Below, one piece after another: positions 56,658 through 64,000 of a stretch of 64,000 nucleotides of DNA. Position 1 is the first letter of the stretch; every line of letters begins with the position of its first letter. Origin of the DNA: Amorphus orientalis (lineage in GTDB: Bacteria; Pseudomonadota; Alphaproteobacteria; Rhizobiales; Amorphaceae). Where the stretch lies: NCBI RefSeq assembly GCF_030814015.1, contig NZ_JAUSUL010000002.1:124001-188000 (forward strand), read 5' to 3'. The notes beneath the pieces are model-generated. The model ran no database searches. It was given only the letters and a program-made list of their open reading frames with translations, and was not told the DNA's origin. A program made the position numbers and the translations under genes.

Positions 56658-56716
56658 TCTGGTGGTCCTTGGGCATCGTTGCGGGCCGCGGCAAGTCTGG
56701 ACTGTGTCTCCCGGAC

Positions 56717-56914
56717 CTACTGATCCGGGGAGCCGTCCTCCGGCGTGCGGCGGTGGCCCTCCAGCCTGCGCGCCTCGGCGTCGCGCCGGTCCTTCTCCAT
56801 CGCCTTTTCGGTCTTGGTCAGTCCGTGAAGCGCGCGGTTTTCCGCCGCGCGCTCCTTGTCTCCGGCGCGCTTCTTCTGCTTGCGCGCCTGTCGCAGGTTC
56901 ACGATCTCGGCCAT
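56717..56914 (-). CDS. DUF4169 protein
   Basis: A 65-residue, highly charged protein (MAEIVNLRQARKQKKRAGDKERAAENRALHG) that matches DUF4169, a small alphaproteobacterial family usually next to fumC and the ribbon-helix-helix gene. It should be mostly helical. No function is known. Confidence 0.88.
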   Translation of the reverse strand: MAEIVNLRQARKQKKRAGDKERAAENRALHGLTKTEKAMEKDRRDAEARRLEGHRRTPEDGSPDQ

Positions 56915-56940
56915 CGCCTCGTCGTCTCCCCAATCCGGCC

Positions 56941-56964
56941 GGAAAACCGCGAGGGCGCTTTTCC
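56941..56964 (-). terminator. Weak stem-loop after fumC
   Basis: GGAAAA and TTTTCC form the base of a stem (with CGC/GCG inside, one mismatch) about 12 bases past the fumC stop on the minus strand. It may attenuate reading from fumC into DUF4169. Confidence 0.4.
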
Positions 56965-56975
56965 AGGCTTTACTC

Positions 56976-58367
<1,392 letters not shown>

Positions 58368-58464
58368 GTCGGCTGGGTCTCCCAAATGGGCCGTTTGCGT
58401 GTTGCGCATGATCTAGCCGGAAGGGGAACTGCGCGCAATCCGGGGGGCCGATCGGCGAAACCGG

Positions 58465-58487
58465 TTGCATTCTCACCCGGAATGCAA
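58465..58487. promoter_or_regulatory. Inverted repeat TTGCATTC-N7-GAATGCAA
   Basis: A perfect 8-base inverted repeat with a 7-base spacer, in the region between fumC and the CBS membrane gene. Its left arm contains TTGCAT, which could act as a -35 element with TTATAC (58489-58494) 18 bases later. It directly abuts a second inverted repeat. Confidence 0.55.
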
Positions 58488-58503
58488 ATTATACGTGTAT
58501 AAT
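58488..58503. promoter_or_regulatory. Inverted repeat ATTATAC-GT-GTATAAT
   Basis: A perfect 7-2-7 inverted repeat. It includes two good -10-like elements (TTATAC and TATAAT) and lies about 40 bases ahead of the CBS gene start. A repressor bound here would block that promoter. Confidence 0.55.
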
Positions 58504-58542
58504 TGAGTGTGGAGCACGCACAGCGATTGTCAGGGGGTGGAA

Positions 58543-59376
58543 ATGGCGGAGCAGGGGGCGGCAACCGCAACTAACGGAGTGTCGGAAGACCTACGCAAGG
58601 GGTCATTCCGGCGAAAGGTGGCGCAGAGTGTCATCCAGTGGTCCGGCGCCGTCCTGATCGCTCTGACAATTGTGATCAGTCTGGTGGCCGCCGCAGCCTA
58701 TGATCCGAATAATCCGCAGAGCATCAATGCGGTCGCGGATATCGTCCAGACCTACGTCTACGCGGTCCTCCCGATGATCGGCACCTGGGTTGGCACGGTG
58801 CTGGCATTCTACTTCACGAACGACAGCTATCAGACCGCATCCACGGAAACCCGCCTCACGATATCGGAAAGTCGGGAAGCCAAGCTCAGGAAAGTGCCGG
58901 CCCGCGACGCGATGAAGTCGCTCAGTGGTGTGCACGCGATCGCCGAAGACAAGGCCAATTGGCCCAACCTGAACTTCAAGACCGGCGTTCTGGATTTTCT
59001 CGACGCCAAGAAAGTCGGGCGATTGCCGGTGTTCGATAAGGCCCGCAGTCGGGTCCACGGGATCGTCCACGACTCGGTGATCAAGGATTTCGCCCTTCGG
59101 AACAAGATTTCCCCGACGGTGGTGGACGGGAGCCCGTCAACAGCAACGCTGCAGAGCTTCCTGTCCGATCCGGAGGTCTCGGCGGTATTCGATCAGTCGG
59201 TCGCCATCGTCGGACCGGACGCCACACTCGCCGACGTCAAGAACGCGATGGATGCGATGAATGCCCGTGGCGTACCCTGCCGCGACGTGTTCGTGACTGA
59301 AGACGGCACCGCGAACGGCAAGCCGCTGGGCCTGATCACCAACATCGACCTTGAACGATTCAGCACCTACGGCTGA
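58543..59376 (+). CDS. Membrane protein with CBS-like domain
   Basis: A 277-residue protein with two N-terminal membrane helices near residues 30-54 (SGAVLIALTIVISLVAAAAY) and 70-92 (YAVLPMIGTWVGTVLAFYF), then a soluble part that looks like a CBS pair: LDFLDAKKVGRLPVFDKARSRVHGIVHDSVIKDFA and SVAIVGPDATLADVKNAMDAMNARGVPCRDVFVTEDG...PLGLITNIDLERF. It may be a ligand-sensing membrane regulator. Start at MAEQGAATA after AGGGGGTGG. No partner gene is adjacent. Confidence 0.78.
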   Translation: MAEQGAATATNGVSEDLRKGSFRRKVAQSVIQWSGAVLIALTIVISLVAAAAYDPNNPQSINAVADIVQTYVYAVLPMIGTWVGTVLAFYFTNDSYQTASTETRLTISESREAKLRKVPARDAMKSLSGVHAIAEDKANWPNLNFKTGVLDFLDAKKVGRLPVFDKARSRVHGIVHDSVIKDFALRNKISPTVVDGSPSTATLQSFLSDPEVSAVFDQSVAIVGPDATLADVKNAMDAMNARGVPCRDVFVTEDGTANGKPLGLITNIDLERFSTYG

Positions 59377-59377
59377 T

Positions 59378-59405
59378 CCGCCGAAACGTCTGGCGCTTTC
59401 GGCGG
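59378..59405. terminator. Hairpin between the CBS gene and the metallo-hydrolase gene
   Basis: A perfect 9-base stem CCGCCGAAA/TTTCGGCGG with a 10-base loop. It starts two bases after the CBS gene's stop and lies before the end of the converging metallo-hydrolase gene, so it may serve both. No T tract follows. Confidence 0.55.
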
Positions 59406-59424
59406 GCGAGGACGCCCGGCCGGA

Positions 59425-60330
59425 TCAGTAGCCTGGCAGGACGATGATGGTGGGCTCGTCGGGCAGGCTGTCGAGCGACACCTGCATCGTCGGGTCGCTG
59501 CGGATGTCGATCGCGAAATCGTCCGGCAGCCCGGAGAGGAACTGGCTGAGCCGCGCGGGCGAGAAATAGTGCATGGGCAGGACGATGCGGGCGCGCAGCT
59601 TGTCGACGACGTCGACGGCGGCCTGCTGGCTCATCGTGTAGGTCCCGTCGACTGCGATCATGACCACGTCGAGCCGCCCGATCAGGGCGATGTGATCCCC
59701 CTCGAGGAGTTGGTGCAGGTGGCCGAGATGGCCGATGCACAGATTTGCCACCTCGAAGATGAAGATCGAATTGCCGTCGGCCTCGAAACCGGAGCCCCAT
59801 CGCCGCACGTCGGTGGTAACGTTCCGGATGAGCACGTCCTCAACCATAATGTGATGATCGGCGGGTTCGCCGTCGGTGCCCCAGCCGCGCAGGACATGCT
59901 CGATCCCGGGGTCGGGATGGTCCGTGTAGTGGCTGGAATGGGCATGGTTCATGGTCACCACCGTTGGCGTTCCACCACCCGAATAGCCGGCATAGTCGGT
60001 TGCAATGACCACGCCCGCCGGCGTTTCGATCCGGAAGGTGGAGTGTCCCACGAAGGTGATGGTAACCGTGTCGGCGGAAGCGGCCTCGCCGGTCGCGGCC
60101 GCCCGGAGCCGCGGGCCCGGCCTGTCCGGAAGGGGCGCGATCGAGGCAAACCGGGCGCCTGGAACCGATTGGGCCACCGCCTGGCACATGGAGGCCGCAT
60201 AGGTCTGGGCCCGGGCGGGCTCGGGCGCCGCACCGGCGAGCACGACGGTCAGCGCCAGCAGGAAGAGCGTGGCTCGAATGCAGGGTCCCGCGCCGCGCGG
60301 AACAACCGGAAAACGTGTGGACAGTCCCAT
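59425..60330 (-). CDS. Exported MBL-fold metallo-hydrolase (UlaG-like)
   Basis: A 301-residue protein with an N-terminal signal sequence (IRATLFLLALTVVLAGAAPEPARAQ), so probably periplasmic. The metallo-beta-lactamase fold is seen as TITFVGHSTFRIETPAGVVIATDY, the metal-site variant MNHAHSSHYTD, CIGHLGHLHQLL, MIAVDGTYTM and VLPMHYFSP. It belongs with the UlaG/YfiT-like MBL branch; substrate unknown. It lies next to sspB on the same strand, but with over 120 bases between. Confidence 0.83.
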   Translation of the reverse strand: MGLSTRFPVVPRGAGPCIRATLFLLALTVVLAGAAPEPARAQTYAASMCQAVAQSVPGARFASIAPLPDRPGPRLRAAATGEAASADTVTITFVGHSTFRIETPAGVVIATDYAGYSGGGTPTVVTMNHAHSSHYTDHPDPGIEHVLRGWGTDGEPADHHIMVEDVLIRNVTTDVRRWGSGFEADGNSIFIFEVANLCIGHLGHLHQLLEGDHIALIGRLDVVMIAVDGTYTMSQQAAVDVVDKLRARIVLPMHYFSPARLSQFLSGLPDDFAIDIRSDPTMQVSLDSLPDEPTIIVLPGY

Positions 60331-60452
60331 TCACAGCCCCTCCGACTGGTGTCGAAGGGGAAATAGGGGAGACGGGGGCGAAGGCGAGCCCGTCCCGGTC
60401 CCCGCGCGGTCAAATGGGCGACAGGACCGGCCGCACGGTGCAGCGGACGGCG

Positions 60453-60995
60453 TTACGGCTTCTTGCGGAAGGCGTCCAGCGAGACCACTTCGGCGCCTTC
60501 CTGACGGTCCTCGTCGACCGGCGGGGCGGATTCGGGGGCGCCGTCTGCGGAGCCGTCGGGGGCGTCGTCCTGCATCGCAGCCGCTTCCGGATGCGGTCCG
60601 GGCTCCGCCGGGGTGCCCTGGGCCGCGTCCTCGCCCTCCTCCTGGGGCTCGAACTGAAGTCCGAACTGGACGGAGGGGTCGAAGAACCCCTTGATCGAGG
60701 AGAAGGGAATCAGCAGGCGCTCCGGAATTCCGCCGAACGACAGCCCGATCTCGAACGCGTGCTCGGTGACTGCCAGATCCCAGAACTGGTGCTGGAGCAC
60801 CACGGTCATCTCGTCGGGATACTGCTCGCGCAGACGGGAGGAAATCCGCACGCCGGGGGCGCCGGTCTGGAACGCGATGTAGAAATGGTGCTCGCCGGGT
60901 AGGCCGTTCTCGGCCACTTCCTTGAGCACCTTGCGGACGACCCCGCGCAGGGACTCCTGAACCAGGACGTCGTAGCGAATGAGGTCCTCGGCCAT
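60453..60995 (-). CDS. sspB: ClpXP adaptor SspB (alphaproteobacterial type)
   Basis: A 180-residue adaptor that binds the ssrA tag and brings tagged proteins to ClpXP. The substrate-binding fold is clear (RYDVLVQESLRGVVRKVLKEVAENGLPGEHHFYIAFQT; LREQYPDEMTVVLQHQFWDLAV; FGGIPERLLIPFSSIKGFFDPS). A long acidic, Ala/Pro-rich linker leads to the C-terminal ClpX-binding motif VVSLDAFRKKP. It lies directly downstream of the ssrA gene on the same strand. Confidence 0.96.
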   Translation of the reverse strand: MAEDLIRYDVLVQESLRGVVRKVLKEVAENGLPGEHHFYIAFQTGAPGVRISSRLREQYPDEMTVVLQHQFWDLAVTEHAFEIGLSFGGIPERLLIPFSSIKGFFDPSVQFGLQFEPQEEGEDAAQGTPAEPGPHPEAAAMQDDAPDGSADGAPESAPPVDEDRQEGAEVVSLDAFRKKP

Positions 60996-61089
60996 CTCGG
61001 AGATCCTCGGCTTGTGACAGTGGGGCGTCGCGGGGAGGCGCTTCGCATATCAACGGAGCCAAGCCAATAGCACATCGGCTCCGGAATCA

Positions 61090-61425
61090 AAGTGGGGGCT
61101 TCTGTTGCCAGGTGCCCCCGGGACCCCGCCTTACCGTGCTACCGGCAAGGGCTTAAAAGAGGTGTCGCGCTGCATTACGCAGCGAGACGAGCCTCAGCAT
61201 AGTTGTCGTTGGCAACTATAATTTTGGTCCGATAACGGCGGTACCATGCCGAGCGAAAGCCTTGCCTTTACACCCTGGTCGAGCCTGTTTCGCCCCCACC
61301 GCAACCCGCGCGGAGCGCGGGCTGGGGTGGAGGCGCCGGGTACTGCCCCCGGGTCCCATGGGCTTATTACGCAAGCCGTTTATCGCCATAGCCAACCGTC
61401 GCTGGCAGAAAGGAATATAAGCGGC
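61090..61425 (-). ncRNA. ssrA: tmRNA, circularly permuted two-piece alpha type
   Basis: Rescues stalled ribosomes by adding a degradation tag. On the minus strand the coding piece begins at 61297 with GGGGGCGAAACAGG and has the tag frame 61213-61175, which reads ANDNYAEARLAA then TAA; it ends with a GGGGGC/GCCCCC hairpin (61094-61119). The acceptor piece is encoded upstream and ends CGCCTCC-A near 61328; CGCCTCC pairs with GGGGGCG of the coding piece (one G-U), forming the acceptor stem, with a T-arm CCGGG-GGCAGTA-CCCGG. CCA is not fully encoded. Both outer ends are estimated. The pieces are joined by about 30 bases to be excised. Confidence 0.95.
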
Positions 61426-61591
61426 CGCGCGCCGGATCGAAAGCCCCATGGAGGAATTCCCTCCTGTTCGTAAGGCGGTTTGTCCACACACTCTCCACCC
61501 TGAAAACAGGGAGCCGCCCGGCGATCGATGGAGCCGCGGCGGAGAGTGTGGGAGAACAGGGAAACAGGCTCGGACGATTCGGAGGCGTTGG

Positions 61592-62389
61592 ATGCGCCAG
61601 TACCACGATCTCATGGAGCGCGTGCTCGCGACCGGCGCGCGCAAGGGCGATCGCACCGGGACCGGCACCCGCTCGGTGTTCGGCCACCAGATGCGGTTCG
61701 ACCTCGACGAGGGCTTTCCGCTCGTCACCACCAAGAAGATCCATCTGAAATCCGTCGTCCACGAGCTGCTCTGGTTCATCTCCGGCAGCACCAACGCCCG
61801 CGACCTCAACGCGCACGGCGTGTCGATCTGGGACGAATGGGCCGACCCGGACACCGGCGATCTCGGGCCGGTCTACGGCCACCAGTGGCGGTCCTGGCCG
61901 GCGCCGGACGGCGGCACGATCGATCAGCTCGCCGAGGTCATCGAGCAGATCCGGACCAACCCGAACTCGCGCCGCCTCATCGTGTCCGCCTGGAACCCGG
62001 CCGACATCTCGAAGATGGCGCTGCCGCCCTGCCACTGCCTGTTCCAGTTCTACGTCGCCGACGGGCGGCTCTCCTGCCAGCTCTATCAGCGCTCCGCCGA
62101 CATCTTCCTGGGCGTACCCTTCAACATCGCCTCCTATGCGCTTCTCACGCATATGGTGGCCCAGGTGACCGGCCTCCGTCCCGGCGAGTTCATTCACACC
62201 CTCGGCGACGCCCATCTCTACGACAACCATATCGAGCAGGCGGAACTGCAGCTCTCGCGGGATCTCCGTCCGCTTCCGCAATTGATCCTCGACCCTTCGG
62301 TCGACGATCTCTTCAGCTTTCGCTACGAACACGTCCGGGTCGAGGACTACGATCCGCACCCGCATATCCGGGCAGAGGTGGCGGTCTGA
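61592..62389 (+). CDS. thyA: Thymidylate synthase
   Basis: A 265-residue enzyme that methylates dUMP to dTMP with methylene-tetrahydrofolate. The catalytic cysteine is in [13 protein letters not shown]; other hallmarks are [48 protein letters not shown] and [12 protein letters not shown]. Start at MRQYHDLM after GGAGG. With folA downstream it forms the thymidylate cycle. Confidence 0.97.
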   Translation: MRQYHDLMERVLATGARKGDRTGTGTRSVFGHQMRFDLDEGFPLVTTKKIHLKSVVHELLWFISGSTNARDLNAHGVSIWDEWADPDTGDLGPVYGHQWRSWPAPDGGTIDQLAEVIEQIRTNPNSRRLIVSAWNPADISKMALPPCHCLFQFYVADGRLSCQLYQRSADIFLGVPFNIASYALLTHMVAQVTGLRPGEFIHTLGDAHLYDNHIEQAELQLSRDLRPLPQLILDPSVDDLFSFRYEHVRVEDYDPHPHIRAEVAV

Positions 62390-62408
62390 CTTCGGTTGGC
62401 CTATGGAG

Positions 62409-62432
62409 GGCGCGCAAATCGATTTGCGCGCC
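62409..62432. repeat. 24-base perfect palindrome
   Basis: GGCGCGCAAATC followed by GATTTGCGCGCC, a perfect palindrome 20 bases after the thyA stop. It could fold into a hairpin in the message and act as a processing site, or be bound by a dimeric protein. No T run follows. Confidence 0.6.
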
Positions 62433-62447
62433 AGTGGAGGCACTCCG

Positions 62448-62777
62448 TTGCACTATCTCACTCTTGGCCTTGCGATCATGTTCGAGGTCATCGCCACCAG
62501 CATGCTGAAGGCCACCGACGGCTTCAGCCGCATCGGCCTGACCCTGGCGATGTTCGCCTGCTATCTCTGCTCCTTCTATTTCCTGACGCTCACGATCCGG
62601 CTGATGCCGATCGGCATCGTCTACGCGATCTGGGCCGGGCTCGGCATCGTGCTCGTGGCGATCGCGGGCGCCGTCATCTACAAGGAGATGCTCGACGTTC
62701 CGGCGATCCTCGGCATCTGCTGCATCATCGTCGGCGTGATCATCATCAACGTGTTTTCCAAGACGGTCTCCCACTGA
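62448..62777 (+). CDS. SMR-family small multidrug transporter (EmrE-like)
   Basis: A 109-residue, four-helix inner-membrane protein that exports cationic compounds with protons as a dimer. The essential glutamate is in AIMFEVIATSMLKATDGF (position 13, like E14 of EmrE), followed by CYLCSFYFLTLTIRLMPIGIVYAIWAGLGIV and GVIIINVFSK. The start is a TTG with GGAGG seven bases before; an ATG further up would place the 24-base palindrome inside the gene and is less likely. Confidence 0.9.
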   Translation: MHYLTLGLAIMFEVIATSMLKATDGFSRIGLTLAMFACYLCSFYFLTLTIRLMPIGIVYAIWAGLGIVLVAIAGAVIYKEMLDVPAILGICCIIVGVIIINVFSKTVSH

Positions 62778-62806
62778 CCGGCTGCCCCTGACCTGCGGAG
62801 ACGTCC

Positions 62807-63292
62807 GTGAGCCTCCAGATCCGTCCGGCCGAAGCCGGTGACGCTGCAACGATCGTCCGGCTGATCCGCGATCTCGCCGACTATGAGCGGCTTCTCCACG
62901 AGGTCCGGATCACCGAAGCCGATCTCACCGCCGCGCTGTTCTGCGAAACGCCGCGCGTCTTCTGCGACATCGCCCGCTGGAACGGCGAGCCGGTCGGCCT
63001 GGCGCTGTGGTTCTACACCTTCTCCACCTTCGTCGGCCGCCACGGCATCTGGCTTGAGGATCTGTTCGTCGAACCGGACAAGCGCGGCCTCGGCATCGGA
63101 AAGGCGCTCCTCACAGGGCTGGCTGAGCGCTGCGTCGCGGAGGGTCTCGGCCGCCTGGAATGGTCGGTCCTCGACTGGAACGCGCCGTCGATCGCCTTCT
63201 ATGAAAGCCTCGGCGCCCGGCCCATGTCCGACTGGACCACCTACCGGCTTGCGGACGACGCGCTTGCGTCGGTCGGCCGGAAGGGTGTCTGA
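62807..63292 (+). CDS. GNAT-family acetyltransferase
   Basis: A 161-residue acetyltransferase similar to diamine/spermidine acetyltransferase-like proteins. Motif A is LEDLFVEPDKRGLGIGKALLTGLAERCVAEGLGRLEWSVLDWN, followed by FYESLGARPMSDW. The GTG start is 30 bases after the SMR gene. With polyamine genes elsewhere in the window an amine substrate is conceivable but not shown. Confidence 0.87.
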   Translation: MSLQIRPAEAGDAATIVRLIRDLADYERLLHEVRITEADLTAALFCETPRVFCDIARWNGEPVGLALWFYTFSTFVGRHGIWLEDLFVEPDKRGLGIGKALLTGLAERCVAEGLGRLEWSVLDWNAPSIAFYESLGARPMSDWTTYRLADDALASVGRKGV

Positions 63293-63295
63293 GCC

Positions 63296-63832
63296 GTGGC
63301 CGAGCCGGCGCCTGATATCGTCCTCGTCGCGGCCGTCGCCCGGAACGGCGTGATCGGCCGCGACAACGACATGCCCTGGCGGCTGTCGACGGACCTGAAG
63401 CGCTTCAAGGCGCTCACCATGGGCTGCCCGATGATCATGGGCCGCAAGACGTTCCAGGCGATCGGCAAACCGCTTCCCGGTCGGCGCACCATCGTCGTGA
63501 CGCGCAACGCCGGTTTTTCCACCGGGGGGATCGAGATCGCCGAGAGCCTCGATGCCGCCCTGACCCTTGCCCGGAGCCTTGCGGGCGAGATGGGTGCAGC
63601 GGCGATCCCGATCGTCGGCGGCGGCGAGATCTACGCCGCCGCAATGCCGCTGGCTGACCGGCTGGAAATCACCGAAGTCGACTGCAGCCCGGATGGCGAC
63701 GCCCGGTTTCCGCAGATCGATCCCGGTATCTGGCGGGAAACCGCTCGGAATGCGGTGCCGGCCGGCGAGAAGGACGATTTTCCCATGGCCTTCGTCAGCT
63801 ATGTCCGTCGTACGCCAGAGGCTGGGACATGA
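63296..63832 (+). CDS. folA: Dihydrofolate reductase
   Basis: A 178-residue enzyme that reduces dihydrofolate with NADPH. It has VAAVARNGVIGRDNDMPWRLSTDLKRFKALTMG (substrate loop with Asp), MIMGRKTFQAIGKPLPGRRTIVVTR and IVGGGEIYAAAMPLADRLEITEV. GTG start, three bases after the acetyltransferase gene. It lies in the thyA operon, as is usual. Confidence 0.96.
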   Translation: MAEPAPDIVLVAAVARNGVIGRDNDMPWRLSTDLKRFKALTMGCPMIMGRKTFQAIGKPLPGRRTIVVTRNAGFSTGGIEIAESLDAALTLARSLAGEMGAAAIPIVGGGEIYAAAMPLADRLEITEVDCSPDGDARFPQIDPGIWRETARNAVPAGEKDDFPMAFVSYVRRTPEAGT

Positions 63833-64000
63833 CCGAAACCGATGTCGTCGTGGTGGGGGCGGGCGCCGCGGGGCTGGCCGCCGGCGAATGGCTGGCCGCC
63901 AACAATCGTGATTTCCTCGTGCTGGAGGCCGCCGACCGGATCGGCGGTCGCGCGTTCACCGACACGTCGGTGTTCGGTGTCCCCTTCGATCACGGCTGCC
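63829..64000 (+). CDS. FAD-dependent amine-oxidase-like protein, cut by right edge
   Basis: Only 57 residues are visible. They show the dinucleotide-binding motif VVVVGAGAAGLAAGEWL and LEAADRIGGRAFTDT, typical of flavin monoamine oxidases and related oxidoreductases. The start overlaps the folA stop by four bases (ATGA). Substrate cannot be judged from this part. Confidence 0.85.
   Translation, partial: MTETDVVVVGAGAAGLAAGEWLAANNRDFLVLEAADRIGGRAFTDTSVFGVPFDHGC

Noticed and set aside
61199..61219. ATAGTTG-N7-CAACTAT looked like an operator upstream of thyA
   Set aside because: It is the sequence around the resume codon of the tmRNA (ssrA) and is explained by that RNA.
61216..61854. Minus-strand open frame of 212 codons across ssrA and the thyA start
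   Set aside because: It overlaps the tmRNA and thyA and has no protein-like features.

Overview
The window is a 64 kb, high-GC, gene-dense stretch of an alphaproteobacterial chromosome, most likely from the order Hyphomicrobiales (Rhizobiales). The evidence is a circularly permuted two-piece tmRNA with the tag ANDNYAEARLAA next to sspB, an HrcA/CIRCE-controlled groESL, the small families DUF1127, DUF2849 and DUF4169, a ribbon-helix-helix protein beside fumC, and two copies of a palindromic intergenic repeat of the rhizobial type. The genus cannot be set from the sequence. I see no insertion sequence, prophage, CRISPR array or rRNA; it reads as ordinary core chromosome with a few accessory genes. 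Layout: 1-1.4 kb is hisS, cut by the left edge. 1.7-4.1 kb holds a zinc alcohol dehydrogenase and a Crp/Fnr regulator divergent from a small His-rich secreted protein. 4.2-8.9 kb is an assimilatory sulfate reduction operon (cysG, DUF2849, cysI, cysH, DUF934). 9.0-15.1 kb has a NUDIX hydrolase divergent from DUF3141 alpha/beta-hydrolase, malonyl-CoA decarboxylase and malonyl-CoA synthetase. 15.2-26.8 kb is a peptide transporter followed by a polyamine block: FAD oxidase, aminotransferase and gamma-glutamylpolyamine synthetase on the minus strand, and a second glutamine-synthetase-like gene plus potFGHI on the plus strand. 26.9-29.7 kb carries a STAS/SpoIIAA-like protein, a CrtI-like oxidoreductase and an MscS channel. 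29.9-32.1 kb is groESL with terminator, CIRCE and promoter. 32.3-41.8 kb holds wrbA, an EamA transporter, an acetyltransferase, hydroxypyruvate isomerase, an XRE regulator, a flavin reductase fused to a MarR-like domain, an HD-GYP protein, tRNA-Thr(GGT), prmA and a DUF1127 gene. 42-52 kb contains aminopeptidase P, azlCD with an AraC regulator, two convergent ClC channels, a thioesterase and a D-lactate dehydrogenase. 52-64 kb has a large AsmA-like protein, fumC, a CBS membrane protein, a lipoprotein-like or secreted metallo-hydrolase, sspB, ssrA, thyA, an SMR transporter, an acetyltransferase, folA and the start of an amine-oxidase-like flavoprotein. How parts work together: cys genes reduce APS to sulfide and make the siroheme needed for it; the Puu/Spu and Pot genes import and degrade polyamines; the tmRNA tags stalled peptides and its neighbour SspB delivers them to ClpXP; thyA and folA form the thymidylate/folate cycle. 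The most rewarding points for follow-up are the ssrA gene beside sspB, TTGC-N3-GCAA operators shared by the DUF3141 operon and a DUF1127 gene (possible PhaR control), tandem inverted repeats before the CBS membrane protein, the flavin reductase-MarR fusion lacking its oxygenase, and the unusual DUF3141-MCD-MatB gene set.
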